Source: Acridotheres tristis
Taxonomy: Eukaryota; Chordata; Aves; Passeriformes; Sturnidae
Assembly: GCA_037013685.1 (NCBI GenBank)
Contig: CM072889.1
Location: forward strand, 8,069,976-8,133,975
Reading direction: 5' to 3'
DNA length: 64,000 nt
Positions 12,263 through 24,982 of the stretch are shown here, piece by piece; positions within the stretch are counted from its first letter, which is position 1; every line of letters starts with the position of its first letter. The notes beneath the pieces are model-generated. The model did not search any database. It was given only the letters and a program-made list of their open reading frames with translations, and was not told the origin of the DNA. The position numbers were made by a program, and so were the translations under genes.

Positions 12263-12530
12263 GTATGTAGATTTCATGGAAGTGTTGTTTATAAATAGTG
12301 ACCTAGTTCTGGGAATTGGTGTTTGTTGAATAGGCAGAACAGTAAAAGTAAAGTTTATTTAATTATTCATCTAGTTTCCTATTAAAAAAAAAGAAATGTA
12401 TATTGTTAAACCGCAGTTATTATGATGTTTTCATCACATTTGTGTTGATATATATGTTCCAGAGCTGTTTACCAAAAATAGTCTTGGAGAAAAAGATGAC
12501 TCACAGCCAATTGTTTTTGTTTGCTTTCAG

Positions 12531-12675
12531 ATTATTTTCAGAGGTCGATGACTTTTCTTCTGAGGGGGTAAAGTTTTTCAACAAGTGTCTTCAGAAAGAA
12601 AGTAAGCAAATTGACTCCTTTGAAAGTTCAGTCAAGACAGATATGGGGAAAATAAAATCAAGCTGCTTGGAGCAG
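12531..12675 (+). pseudogene. CCDC180: CCDC180-like exon (DUF4456), open
   Basis: Acceptor GCTTTCAG and donor GTATGC. It is in phase with the previous exon through a split arginine codon and encodes KESKQIDSFESSVKTDMGKI. No stop. Confidence 0.65.
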
Positions 12676-12886
12676 GTATGCAGAATTACATTTTTTCAAA
12701 TGATGTTTTCTATTGATATATTTGATGCAATTTGCAGTCAGCCTGTTTTCAGATTAGAACTGTAAGTCTGTTCTGTTTGGCAATTACATGATGGAAAAAA
12801 TTGCTAGAAATGGCAAGTTCTATCATTTAAGTCTTAAAAAGTGAAAAATTGTTTTGTCCTGTCTTTTGTTTCTGACATTCTTAAAG

Positions 12887-13003
12887 GCCACTGAACTTTT
12901 CAAGCAGTCTGAAAAAATGCTTGCTTCTCTCTCTCCGAGTTGAGCCTTTATGGAGAAGTTCCATCAATCTTTGAGAAAGCTACAACAGCAAATCAAATCA
13001 GAG
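12887..13003 (+). pseudogene. CCDC180: CCDC180-like exon (DUF4456), one stop
   Basis: Acceptor TTAAAG and donor GTACAA. It reads ATELFKQSEKMLASL, TGA at 12941-12943, then FMEKFHQSLRKLQQQIKSE, which matches my recall of the DUF4456 helix order. Confidence 0.6.
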
Positions 13004-13244
13004 GTACAAACAGAAACATCAGAACTTTGCTTAAATTCATTATTATAATTTTCTTTTATACTTCTCAGGAAATTTTGTCTGAATTCATAGTGGACAAATA
13101 TTACATTATCTTTTATGTTGATTTAAAACATGTTTTCTGTCACTATCTGTGGAGGGAGCAGAAAACATTTATAAAGAAGAAAATCTCCCTGCATCCTTAG
13201 AACAAGCTCCTTGGAAAACCATAGCTTAGAGATAAGAAATGGCT

Positions 13245-13668
13245 TGTGAAATGACGAATACAAAAAGGAATCCAGTTTCCCCCCCTTGGTAGACCCTCTT
13301 ATCTATCTTCAATATTAGTGGCTCATTCTCTTTTAGTATCCATAGGCCATCTTTGAATGTAAAAGCCCTCAGGGATTGGTTAGAATTTAGAATTCCCTTG
13401 CTAATTGGTGCAAATTGTAAAACCCTCAAAAGATATAAAAACCCCTGTAAAAAAATAACTGTTGGTATATGCTAGATAGGATGCCTTCATAGAATAAACT
13501 ATGGATTTGTGCCTTTCTGCATATGCTGGTCTCTTTACCCTGCTGGTCTGAGAGCTCACCGCGAGCCAAAATTCTATCTGGGCAAGGCTTGGGAACTTGC
13601 TCCGTCGCTGAGGGCTGCAGAAGCAGTCTTAGGGATCCCAAAGGGACCCCCAAAACCAGACAGTGACA
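13245..13668 (+). mobile_element. Probable solo LTR (ERV1-like)
   Basis: Segment from TGTGAAATG to CAGTGACA with a TATA-like AGATATAAAA at about 13430 and AATAAA at about 13494, the arrangement of an LTR promoter and polyadenylation signal. It sits in an intron of the CCDC180 pseudogene. The ends were chosen from the TG...CA rule; no clean target duplication is visible. Confidence 0.5.
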
Positions 13669-13934
13669 ATTATCTGCTTAAAAGTTTATTTTTAATATTG
13701 CTTCAGCTGTGCTGGAACACTATGACCTTGCAGCACATTGAGTATGTACATCTGAATTCACCAGCATTTTTGTGTAGTGAAGCATTGCTTTTGTGAATTA
13801 CTGTTTTTCAGCTTTTCCTCTCAGTACTGCGGATTTTTAACCAGTTTTTATCAGTTGTTCTAGTGGTTTGAAAGTGGAGCCTCTGAAACTCCTGTGAATG
13901 GACTTGACTTCTTCAGTGTTTACTTCTGCTTTAG

Positions 13935-14033
13935 GTAGTGAATTCCAATTTGCAGTCAGTCACATTAAAGTCTTACCTGGAAAAGCTCATGTGGAAGAGA
14001 GACCCTTATGTTCATTCTACTGCAGAAGAAGAA
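13935..14033 (+). pseudogene. CCDC180: CCDC180-like exon, last recognised
   Basis: Acceptor GCTTTAG and donor GTAAGT; a 33-codon open exon (NSNLQSVTLKSYLEKLMWKR). No further exon was found before the satellite begins. Confidence 0.55.
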
Positions 14034-14182
14034 GTAAGTTCTAATCAGCATGAAATGGTATTTAATTTGACTTGTTATTAATTGTTATTAATTTGGCATA
14101 AACTAATATTTTTGAGGAAGATTTATGTTTCCTCATATTTGAGGCTGGGCAGAAACATAGAATTTTTGCTCAGAAAGGTCCT

Positions 14183-14747
14183 TGTCTTGGATTCAGCTGG
14201 GATAGAGTTATTTTCTTTTCAGTAGCTGCCAGACTGTTGTGTTTTGGATTCAGAATGAGAATGCTCTTGATAACTCAGTTTTTGCTAAGTTGTGTTGATC
14301 CTAAGTCAAGGACTTTTTTTTCCTCGTCTCCTGCTCTGCCACTGAGGAGGTTCACAAAGGAAACTGGGAGGGAGTATAGTTGAGACAGATGACCCAAACT
14401 AGCCAAAGGGATATTCCAGCCCATGGAATGTAATGTCCAGTCTATAAACTGAGGGAGTTATCCAGAAGGGACAGCCTGGGTTCAAGAAGGGGGGTCTGGC
14501 ATCAGTCAGAGGTGGTAAGCAATGGTATTGTGCATCACTTGCTTTTCATTGTTTATTATCATTATTATTATTATTATTATTTACCATTATCACTGTATTT
14601 CACTTTACTTTCAATTATTCAACTGTTCTTATCTCAAATTACTAGATTCCCGTTGATTCTCCTCCCCATTCCACCAGGGCAAGGAGAGAGAGAAGGAAGG
14701 TTGAGCTGTGCAGTGCTTAATTTCTAGCTGAGTTTAAAACCACAACA
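14183..14747 (+). mobile_element. Solo LTR, common songbird type
   Basis: Begins TGTCTTGGATTCAGCTGGGATAG-like (shown in part) and ends ACCACAACA. The start, the CCAAAGGGATATTCCA block at about 14413 and the TCTATAAAC promoter-like region match the widespread passerine ERV LTR family that I know from memory. An ATT microsatellite lies inside it. Flanking 5-mers (gtcct, catct) do not match perfectly, so it is old or its ends are off by a few bases. Confidence 0.75.
14555..14582 (+). repeat. (ATT)n microsatellite
   Basis: Run of about eight ATT units inside the solo LTR, visible directly in the sequence. Confidence 0.9.
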
Positions 14748-14924
14748 CATCTTTTTAGACGGTCAGTACCTGTTTTCCTGTTTGCCAAACCAAAACTTCA
14801 GCCTCTTATATAATCTCATTGCTTCCATGTATGTGTCCATATACTGGTGACAGAACTGAGGCAAATTCTGTTGTTCACAAGAGTGAGCATGTTTGAAAAG
14901 GTTAGAACAAGTAGTTTAGTAAAA

Positions 14925-17900
14925 ATTCCTCCCCAAAAAAACCCTAAAATCAGTCACTGGACACCCAAATTCTACACTAAAACACCCCAAATCTGCCAAA
15001 TTCCTAGGATTACGGGAGAAAACAGCAGGAAAAACACGGAAAAATTCAGCCGAAAACCCCCCAAAAATCCCTAAAAATTCGCACTAAGGAAAGAAATAAT
15101 CCCCTAAAAATCTCACTAGAAATGGGAAAAAAACTCTTAAAACCCACACTAAAAAACAAAAATGGCCCCAAAATCCATTGAGATTCAAGGGATTTCTGGG
15201 GAAAAAGAGACAGGAGAAGGAGTGAGCAAAAAATCTGAGGGAAATCCAACTTAAAAATACCCCAAACCCCTTAACATTGCAATAAAAGTGGCCCAAAAAG
15301 TCCTAAAATCTGCACTTAAGCACTCCAAACCTGCCAATATTCTGAGGATGTCTAGGAAAAACATCAGGAAAAATTCAGACTAAAAAACCAAAGCAATCTC
15401 TAAGACTTCGCAGTAAGAAATGCAAAAATCCCCCAGAAATCGCACTAAAAATGGTCAAACAAAGTCCTAAAATCTGCACTAAAACCAGAAAATGATCCCA
15501 AAAGCCAGCCAGCTTCCAGGGATTTATGAGGAAAAATCTGGGAAAAAGGCTGGGAAAAAAATCCAGAGAGAATCGCATGTTGAATGCCAAAAACGCCTCA
15601 ACAATCATATTAAATATGGCCATTCAAGTCATAAAATCTGCATTAAAACACCCCAAATCTACCAAAATTCCAAGGATTTCTGGGAAATATCTCAGGAAAG
15701 AATACCTAAAATAGCAAGAAATTATAGCCAAAAGATCCCAACAAATCCCCCCCAAAAGTCCTAAAATCAGTCACTGTAAATCCAAAACCTGCACTGAGAT
15801 GCCCCAAACCTGCCAATATTCCAAGGATTACGGGGAAAACTAGCAGGAACAACATCGAAAAAATTCAGCCTAAAACCCCCCAAAAATCCCTAAAAATTCG
15901 CATTTAGAAACTAAATAATCCCCCAAAAATTGCACTAGAATTGGGTAAAAAGCTCCTAAAACCTGCACTAAAGAATCAGAAATGGCCCCAAAATCCATTG
16001 AAATTCGAGGGATTTCTGAGGAAAAAGAGATGGGAAAAGGAGTGGGCAAAAAATCTGAGGGGAATCCAACTTAAAAATACCCAAAACCCCTTAATAGTGC
16101 AATAAAAGTGGCCCAAAAAGTCCTAAAATCTGCATTTAAACACTCCAAATCTACCAAAATTCGGAGGATATGGATCTGGGAAAAAGGCTGGGAAAAATCT
16201 CATGTTGAATGGCCAAAAGCCCCCAACAATCATAAGAAAAATGGTCATAAAAGTCCTAAAATCTGTACTCAAACACTCAAAACTCTACCAAAATTCCAAG
16301 GATTTCTGGGAAATATCTCAGAAATAACTCCTAAAATATCCAAGCAAAAATAGAAAAAAAAAAAAACAAAAAATCCCACAAAAAAGTATTAAAATCAGTC
16401 AGTGGACAACCAAATTCTGCACTGAAACTCCCCAAACACACCAAAATCCCTAGGATTACAGGAGAAAACTGAAAGAAAAACATGCAAAAAATTCAGCCTA
16501 AAATTCCCCAAAAATCCCTAGAAATTCACACTAAGAAAAGAAATAATCCCCTAAAAATTGCACTAGAAATAGGTAAAAAACTCCTAAATGCTGCACTAAA
16601 AAACCCAAAAGTGGCCCCAAAATCCACTGAGATTCGAGGGGTTTCTGAATAAAGAGAATCAGGAAAATGGATTGGCAAAACATTCTGGGGGAAATTTGAC
16701 ATAAAATGGCCCAAAACCCCCCAAAATCACATAAAGGTGGCCCTAAAAGTCCTAAAATCTGCACTAAGAACACCAAAAATAGTCGGATAAACCCTGCAAC
16801 ATTCCAGGGATTTCTGAGGAAAAAACTGGGAAAAAAATTTGGCAAAAATCTCATGTTGAATGGCCAAAAGCCCCCAACAATCATATTAAAATGGCCATAA
16901 AAGTACTAAAGTCTGCACTTAAACACTGCAAACTTGCTAATATTCTGAGAATATCTGGAAAAAACATTGGGAAACATTCACTCTAAAAAACCACAACAAT
17001 CCCTGAAAATTCATAAGAAAAAATGCAAAAATCCCCTCAAAATAGTAATAAAATTGGCCAAAGATTCTTAAAGTCTGCACTAAAACATCCCAAAATCTAC
17101 CAAAATTCCAACGATTTCTGGGAAATATCTCAGGAAAGAACTCCTTAAAAATCCACACTAAAATAACCAAAAAACTGCCCAACAAAGTCTTGAAATCAGG
17201 CACTGGACAACCAAAACATTCACTGAAACACTCCTAACTTGCAAAAAATTTGGAGGATTACTGTGAAAAACATCAGGAGCAACACAGAAAAAAATTCAGC
17301 CTAAAAACATGGAAAAAATCCCTAAAAAATTGCACTAAGGAAATAATCCCCTAAAACTTGCACTCGATATGAGCAAAAAACTCCTAAAACCTGCAATAAA
17401 AAACCAAAAATGGCCACAAAATGCGCTGAGATTTGAGGGATTTCTGAGGAAAAAGAAATGGGAAAATGGGTGGGCAAAAATTCCGTGGGAAATTTGACAT
17501 AAAATGGCCCAAACCCCCAAAAATCACATAAAAGTGGCCCAAAAAGTCTGAAAATCTGTACTAAAACACCCCAAATCTACCAAAATTCCAAGGATTTCCA
17601 GGAAATACCTGAGGAAAGAACTCCTATAAAATCCAAGTAAAAATACCTAAAAAAACCCCCAAATCCCACAAAAAAGTGCTAAAATCAGTCAGTGGACAAC
17701 CAAATTCTGCACTGAAACGACCAAAACCTGCCAAAATTCCAAGGATTTCTGGGAAAAACATCAGGAAAATTTCAGCCTAAAAAAGGGAGAAATCCCGAAA
17801 AACTCACAGGAAGAAATGCAAAAATCCCCTCAAAATCATACCAAAAATCATCCAAAAAGTCCTAAAATCTGCACTAAACCACCCAAAATTAAAACCAAAA

Positions 17901-20612
17901 TTCCAACGATTTCTGGGAAATAGCTCAGGAAAGAACTCCTTAAAAATCCACACTAAAATAGCCCAAAATTACAACAAATCCCCCCACAAAATCCTAAAAT
18001 AATTCAGTGGACACCCAAAACCTGCACTGAAACACTCCAAACCTGCCAAAAATTCCTAGGATTACTGCGAAAAACAAGGGGGGAAATACGGGGAAAATTC
18101 AGCCTAAAAACTCACCAAAAATCCCTAAAAATTTGCACCAAGGAAAGAAATAATCCCCTAAAAATTAGACTAGAAATGGCCAAAAAACTCCTAAATCCTG
18201 CACTAAAAAACCAAAAGTGGCCCTAAAATCCACAGAGATTCGAGGGATTTCTGAGGAAAAAGAAACAGGAAAATGGGTGGTCAAAACATTCTGGGGGAAA
18301 TCTGATATAAAATGGCCCAAACCCCCCAAATTTCGCACCAAAGTGGCCAAAATATCCTAAAATCTGCACTTAAATACTGCAAACCTGTCAATATTGCGAG
18401 GATATCTGGGAAAAACATCTGGAGAAATTCAGCCTTAAAACCAGAACAATCCCTAAAAATTCGTAGTAAGAAATGCACTAATCCCCTGAAAAGTGCACTA
18501 AAAATGGCTCAAAAAGTCCTAAAATCTGCATGAAAAACGCAAAAATCTACCAAAATTCCATTGATTTCTGGGAAATAGCTCAGGAAAGAACGCCTTAGAA
18601 ATCTGAGCAAAAATAGTCAAAAAACCCCAAAATATGCCCCCAAAAAGTCCTAAAATCAGTCAGTGGACAGCCAAAATCTGTACTGAAACACCCTTAATCT
18701 GCCAAAATCCCTAGGATTATGGCAAATAACAGTGGGAAAAACATGGAAAAAATTCAGCCTAAAATCCCCAAAATATCCTGAAAAATTTGCACTAAGAAAT
18801 GCGAAGATCCCCTAAAAATCACATTAAAAATGTCCAAAAAACTCCTAAAACCTGCACTAAAAGACCAAAAAAGGCCTCAAAATCCGCTGAGATTCGAGGT
18901 ATTTCTGAGAAAAAAGAAACGGGAAATGGATGGGCAAAAAATCCAGGGGAAATCCGACATAAAATTACCCCAAAACCCAAAAAATCACACCGAAAATGGC
19001 CCCAAAAGTCCTAAAATCTGCTCTAAAACCTCCAGAAATGGTCTGAAAACCCTGCAACATTCCAGGGATTTATGAGGAAAAAAATAAGAAAAAGGCTGGG
19101 AAAAAAATCCAAAGAGAATCTCACATTGAACACAAAAAATGTCTCAACAGTCATAATAAAAATGGCCAGAAATGCCGCAAAATCTGCATTAAAACGACCA
19201 AAAATCTACCAAATGCCAACAATTTCTGGGAAATATCTCATGAAAGAACTTAAAAATCCATGCAAAAATAGCCAAAAAAAACCCCCAAAACCCACAAAAA
19301 TGCCCTAAAATCAGTCAATGGACACCCAAAACCTGCACTGAAACACTCCAAACTTGCCAAAATTCTGAGGATTTCTGGGAAAAACATCAGGAAATATTCA
19401 GCCTAAAAAAACCAAAAATTGCCCAAGAATTCACACTAAGAAATGCAAAAGTCCCCTAAAAATCGCACTAAAAATGGCACAAAAATTCCTAAAATCTTCA
19501 CTAAAATACCCCAAATCTGCCAGAATTCCAAGGATTTCTGGGGAAAATATTGGAAAGAACTCCTTAAAAATCCACACTAAACTAGCAAAAAGAAATCCCT
19601 AAAATCCCCCTGAAAGTCCCAGAATCATTCACCAGACACCTAAAATCTGCACTGAAACATCCCAAGTCTGTACTTAAACACCTCAAACCTGCCAAAACAC
19701 GGAGCATTTCTAGGAAAACCATCTGGGAAAATTCAGCCTAAAAAAACAGAAAAATCCCTTAAAATTTGCACTAAGAAACATGAAAGTCCCCCAGAAATCG
19801 CACTAAAAAAGGCCAAAAAAAAGTCCTACATTTGCACTAAAAAGCCCCCAAAAATGGTCCCAAAACCCTGCAAGATTCCAGTGTTTCCTGGAGGAGAAAA
19901 AACCAGGAAAAAGTTGGGAAACACTGGGAAAAAAATCTGGCTGTAATCCAACTCTAAAAGGCCAAAAATACCACAAAAATCATGATAAAAATAGCCTTGG
20001 AGCCCTAAAATCTGCACTTAAACACCCAAAATCTGCACTAAAACACCAAAAAAAGGCCTCAAACCTGGCGAGATTCCGGGATTCTTAAGGATGAAAACCT
20101 GGGAAAAGGCTGGGAAAAAATACGAGGGAAAATCCATCTTGAAATGGCCAAAAAAAGCCTGAAAATTCGCACTAAAAATGGCCAAAAACTCCTAAAATTT
20201 ACACTAAAAAACTAAAAATGGCTCTAAAATACAGTGATATTCGAGGGATTTCTGAGGAAAAAGAAATGGGAAAATGGGTGGGCAAAAAATCCAGAGTAAA
20301 TCTGACTTAAAATCTCCCAAAACTGCCAAGTATCGCACTAAAAATGGCCCCAAAAGTCCTACAATGTGCACTAAAACACCCAAACCCTGCCAAAATTCCA
20401 AGGATTTCTGGGGAAAACATCAGGAAAAATCCAGGAAAAACAACCCAGAAAAATCCCTAAAAATTCACACTGAGAAGCCAGAAATCCTCCAAACATGGCA
20501 CTAAAAATGGCTAAAAAAGTCCTAAAATCAGTCACTGGCCTCCCAAAATCTGCATTGAAACATTCAAAACCTGCCAAAATTCCAAAGATTTCTGAGAAAA
20601 ATTTGTACACTG
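14925..20612. repeat. Complex tandem satellite, ~165 bp monomers
   Basis: About 5.7 kb of degenerate tandem repeats. The phrase CCTAAAATCTGCACT or a close variant recurs at about 15300, 15468, 15630, 15955, 16120, 16250, 16749, 17380, 17860, 18188, 18354 and onward, spacing mostly 125-200 bp and typically ~165. A marker phrase AATCAGTCACTGGACACC recurs at about 14949, 15766, 16391, 17195, 17687, 17997, 18654 and 19311, giving higher periods of roughly 310, 490, 625-657 and 804-817 bp. This means several monomer types are arranged in a higher-order unit with monomer losses. The plus strand is A- and C-rich and poor in G. The open reading frames in it are by-products of that composition. I do not recognise the family. 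Confidence 0.9.
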
Positions 20613-20699
20613 AGAAGAATCGTGCACCACCCAGGCGTGCTTTGGCAGGAGCAGAGTGCTTGAGCTGGCAGGCTGCTCTGTGTGTGTAGCTCACAAAGT

Positions 20700-23000
20700 C
20701 TCGCCTCTAGGGAATGAAAGTGCCATGTGTTCCAAAAAGTGATGAAGCGGCACAAGTACTGTGCTTGTGTGCACCACGTTACAGGCTACAAGAGGAATGT
20801 GGCTGCCTCTAGCTTGCCTTCTGAATTCCCATTAGCAGTTGGAAAAAACAAGTGGAAGGACAGGAGCTGCTTGTACTGCTACTTATTACTCTTCCAGCTC
20901 TCTGTGGAAACATTTGCAGTCACCTCTAGGCATCAAGCTGCAGAGAACACAATGGTAAATGCTGTGGAGAAGGGAAATACAGAGTGCAAGGAGGAGTTGG
21001 GTGGAGTTTACGTGCAACAAGAAGATGAAACTCAGCACTGGCTTTTCATTCTGGCCCCCTTTTCTCCGGTAGCCACTTCTGGAAGTAGGCAACGGAAATG
21101 CAAAATTGAACAATGGAAGGTAGCAAGACGCAGTGTGCTGCGTGCAGTTTTAGGGCTGCTGGCAGAAGGGGTACTTGAAGAAAGCCTTCTGTTTTGATGC
21201 ATCCTTCTGGGTTAGCTCGAGATGGATGGACTCTACTACACTGAAGCAACACTGAAGGTGTTGGGGTGCAACAGCTGTGTGTTACTCTTTGAAGCAGCAA
21301 GAGCATTGAGAGGTGAATGTGATGGTGAAGGAGCTTTTTGGATGGTCTTCTGCTCTTTGGTACAGTGCTCTTGCAAGCCTGGTGCTCTGTGGCTTCCTTC
21401 TTCGCCTTTTGTGGTCAGGACAGAACTGAGGTCCAGTGATGAGTTTCAGCTTTGGGGCACTTCTGTGCGTGAGTTTTCCTCAGCTCTACCTTCAATCATG
21501 CTCTCTTTCTGTGTCGCAGTCCAAACTAGCTAGCTAGCTCTCACTCCGCAAAATGTGCCAGGAGAGACGCACTTGCTCATCTTTCAATGAAGGATTTCCT
21601 CACAGCAGCACAAGCTGGCTGATGAGAAGGGGCAATGAAGAACCTGGTTTTGTCCTGGCACATTTTTGTGTTCAACATGTCTCTCCAGAAAGAGAAGCAC
21701 TCTGATGCATTAGTCTTTCAATGTGCACAAGAGGTTCATTGCAGCATCATAACCTCAGTGAGGAAGAAGGGACGATGAAGACCATGCTTTTTCCCTGGCA
21801 TATTTTTCTTTGCAAGACATCTGTCCGCATCTTTGGTCCTTGCGAGGCTGTCATGTGGGCGGTGGTAGCTCAAGCTGAGAAGGACGTGCTTCTAGATTGC
21901 GCTGTGATCTGAGGGTGCTGAGCAGGTTGTAAAGGAAAGAGGACTGCCCCTGGAATGTGGCGCAAATACAAGTTTCTGAGTCAGCAGCAAGCTTGTAGTC
22001 CCAGTACAGTTCTCTGTGTGGGACACAGGCGAACATAGTTCCTTCTAGATTCAGACTACAAGAGATGCAGAATGTCGTGGTACGTAGCACTGAGAAGAAA
22101 ATGGCATGACCCAAGGAGTGTTTTGAAAGAAGAAGTGTGCTCAAGTGCTCTGCTGCCATCTTGATGTTTCCTGAGAGAACCAGGTGACCCTTCACCTCTG
22201 GGAGAAGGAAAGTGCCGCAAAAGGTGATGGATGAAGTTGAAGGGCACGGTGTTGTGGGCAGAGCATACAGTCTGCAAGAGGAGCGTGGTTGTCACTTCCG
22301 TGCCTGCTGAATTCACATTAGCAGTCGCAAGTGGGGAAGTTCAACCACAGCTACCTATTTCTGTTCCAGCCCTCTGTTGAAAGAACAGTGTTTTGCTTTC
22401 AGCATTGAGATACAGAGAACACAATGGTAGATGCAGCAGAGACAGGAAGTTCAGAGTGCAGAGGGGGGGGCTTATGTGGCTTATGTCTGACAAGGGATGG
22501 TGCAGCCCAGCACTGGCTTGTACTTCTACAGCAATCTTAAGGGGCCAGCTTCTGGATATTTGTAACTGCCCAGTGAACTGCGAGAATTAAAAATGTGCCA
22601 GTCCATATATGTTAGATGGAAAGTGTGTATTACAAGTATGCTGTGTGCAATTTAAATGCTGATAGCAGAACCAGCTGCCTTAAGAACATCTTCTGTCCTG
22701 AGACTTACTTCTCCGTGAGATATAGATGCTTGAACTGCAGACTACTCTAAAGCTCTGTGAAAGTGATTGCACTGGGAATCAGGTTTTAAAGGGAAGAAGG
22801 AAGGTCAGTGAATGCTTTCCATCCTGGCACATATCTGTCTGAAATGCAACTGGAAATGCTTGGCTGTAATGATGGACTCTGCCACCTTGAGAGAATGTGA
22901 GGATGCTCTACATATAGTTGAGAAGGAAAGTGCAGATCACTAGGGTGCTTCGCATGGTTTATAGACTTTAAAGGGTCTACGAAAGCCAGCACTGCCTTCT
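20700..23000. repeat. Diverged ~1.48 kb tandem duplication
   Basis: Two diverged copies offset by about 1480-1490 bp. The block CTGAATTCCCATTAGCAG near 20821 recurs with one change near 22308; the block AGAGAACACAATGGTA near 20943 recurs near 22421; a third matching stretch lies at about 21115-21200 and 22617-22705. Within the copies, a ~142 bp sub-repeat is seen around 21620-21760 and 21765-21900 (GGCACATTTTT versus GGCATATTTTT), with a further related piece near 22800. No coding signal is convincing. Confidence 0.65.
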
Positions 23001-24357
23001 TGTTCTAGGACTATTTCCTTGGGTGCAACTGTTTGATGTTTTGAAGGGGTTTGGGATCTGCATGAGTTGGAGGGTGAGAAGGTCCACAGAGCTTGGCAGA
23101 AAGGGCTTATGTCCAGGGAGTTTGATGCAGATTAGTGGCTGCGTGTTAAGATGCTGATCGCACAGAGAAGGTTCTAAAGAAAGAGGCCATGCCAGAATTG
23201 CCTTTTCTTCTGCAGCCTATAAAATGCAAAGCCAACAATGAAACAATTCCTCTTTCTTTGCTACTGCATGCAGGATAACGTTGTGTCAGTCTCAAAGAGG
23301 CAGGACTCGCAGCGGAGTTCTCCCCCGAACTGCTCCCACACGAATGGGGAGCTGGGCCAGAAAAGTGCTCGGCTTTTTTCCTGTCAGTGCCCATCAAAAC
23401 AGCCACACGATAGATGGCGCTGTCGACTTGCAAAAGGAAACGCACCGAGCCCAGCTTGAAACCACCCAAGGGCGGCGAGCCAAGTTGGAAACGTGCCTGC
23501 TCTCGAATCAATGGCATCAGGACAAAAAGATTCCCCCAGTCTTCCCCTCTAAGTGCAAAGCCTTCTTTGTACCTCACTCAGAGAGCAACATGAACTCCTT
23601 TACCCTAACTATGCTTAGTACTCGCCCAGAGTCTGGCCATCAACTTGAAAACATTTAGCAAAAACAGAGCTCACAGAGAAAGCTGCCAGCTGAGAAAGCT
23701 CTTGTCTTCAGCTTCAACTGCACCTATCGATTTACCAGCACACACCCTGCTGTCAGCACTTTCAGCTCTAGGTACCATCCAAAGGCTTTAGCCTCCAAGA
23801 CTCTGGATCCAAAGAGAACGGCACTGGGGCCTGCTCCCACACTAAGGGTCCTAGGACAAAAAGCTCAAGACCCTGGCTTTTGAATTGCCCCTAACAATTG
23901 AACAGCTCTAACTCCAAGAACCGTCTGTTGGGAAAAGCCTCTAAATTCACTAAGATCAGCCAACGTGTGGCTCCACACTTTCTTTCCTTGCAAAGGAAAG
24001 GAACTACAAGCCCATCTCAAAAGAAATGGCATCCCCTCCACTAAATTATAAAACATCCAGGGACTGATCCCAAACCAAGGTGTCGGAACACTGTTACTGG
24101 GCATCACCTACCCAAGGCACTAGGTCAGTCACACACCAAGACTCAGCGAAACTGCTTACCTTGTCCAAAAGACAAGAGTTTCAGGTCACCTCTGAGAAGT
24201 GAAAGCCGCATGCCAAATTCAATCTTTCTGGAGACCACCTTCCAAAGATGGATATTGACTCCTCAGTTGTACAAAATGAGGCAGTGCTTCTACACTGAAT
24301 ATGCCAGGCCAGAAAGTTGATGCCGCCCCTGACCTCCACTAGGCAGCTTCTTATTTG
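23001..24357. other. No recognised feature
   Basis: Unique-looking sequence between the repeat block and the ERV-L provirus. Open frames of up to 143 codons at 23146-23577 are present on both strands over the same bases, without a recognisable domain. I see no gene here. Confidence 0.5.
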
Positions 24358-24362
24358 CACAT
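24358..24362. repeat. Left target-site duplication CACAT
   Basis: CACAT directly precedes the outer TGTGTTGG end of the 3' LTR and is repeated at 31467-31471. Confidence 0.85.
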
Positions 24363-24982
24363 TGTGTTGGTTTGAAAGTAAAACCAGTGCGAGACTCCAA
24401 GTCAGTAATACAATTTAATAGGAGAAAAGAGAAAAAAAAATAAAATACATGCAATAATACAAAAGAAAAACCACCAACAAAGTCAGAAATACAACCTGAC
24501 ACCCTGTCAGTCAGGGTGTTGGTAGCAGTCCGTATAAATGGTGGCTGCAGTCCTCCTGGATGACAGATGGGGTTCAGTTGAAGCAGTGCTCCTGTAGAAG
24601 GTGCAGTTTTCCTCCGAAGATCCAGCGATGATGTGGAAATGATCCGACTTTCCTCTGGGATCCAGTGGAAAGGTCTGCTTTCCCGTCTCAAACTCCAGTT
24701 TTTTATTTAGGTAGAAAAGGCTTGGCTCCTGCCCCTGGCTGGGGCATCTCCCAATGGGATGATGTAATCTTATCAGTCACACAATAGGACTTAATGGCCC
24801 ATTAACAAATATATCTTCTGGAGGAAGGATGGGTTGTGAAAAGATAATGATGATCATCCCCCTGATTATATCAGATGGCACATCAGCAGAGGATATCTCC
24901 CACAGAGATAAGGATCACTACCCCTCACACATTTTAACAGATGGTGATAGAATACACAAATGTTGCATTGTACCCCAGGACA
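24363..24982 (-). mobile_element. 3' LTR of the ERV-L-like provirus
   Basis: 620 bp. On the minus strand it begins TGTCCTGGGG and ends CCAACACA. It aligns along its full length to the LTR at 30848-31466 with roughly 25 differences by eye, about 96% identity, and the differences are concentrated in the part away from the internal region of the other copy. Confidence 0.92.

Larger units (their letters stand above)
1899..14033 (+). pseudogene. CCDC180: CCDC180-like pseudogene, introns retained
   Basis: Decayed multi-exon gene. I recognise the order of translated segments as the coiled-coil protein CCDC180 (DUF4455/DUF4456; linked to cilia and sperm tails by family knowledge). Diagnostic pieces include KYSVKLEEMSFLL, SFREFMASEEI, LLPPTRAKSDGNEW, AEDAEVVHSNMLQM, HKVPLDCHCAVLAEGLKKEK and ESKQIDSFESS. 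Consecutive pieces occur in family order on one strand and most are bounded by AG and GT, so this is a duplicated or gametologous gene and not a retrocopy. In-frame stops occur at 2333, 2399, 2637, 3513, 4272, 6193, 11559, 11577 and 12941, so no full product is possible. Some central exons were not recognised. The 5' part is missing (an ERV end lies upstream) and the 3' end is lost before the satellite. The identification rests on recall of the family, not on an alignment. Confidence 0.7.

Noticed and set aside
12117..13003. Kinesin-5 (KIF11) stalk as the origin of the plus-strand exons
   Set aside because: One exon resembled the kinesin-5 tail, but the whole series of exons, including the EFMASEEI and LLPPT blocks, fits CCDC180 better.
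14847..20504. Many open frames of 60-117 codons on both strands
   Set aside because: They lie in the tandem satellite, are lysine/proline-rich by composition, repeat with the monomers and have no domain or splice context.
14925..20612. CRISPR-like array
   Set aside because: Repeats are long, degenerate and contiguous, with no unique spacers; the context is a vertebrate genome.
20727..21197. 156-codon open frame
   Set aside because: Lies inside the diverged 1.48 kb repeat; the sister copy does not keep the frame.
24290..24691. Similar open frames in both ERV-L LTRs (also 30811-31176)
   Set aside because: Shared because the LTRs are near-identical; low-complexity content and no start context, most likely chance.
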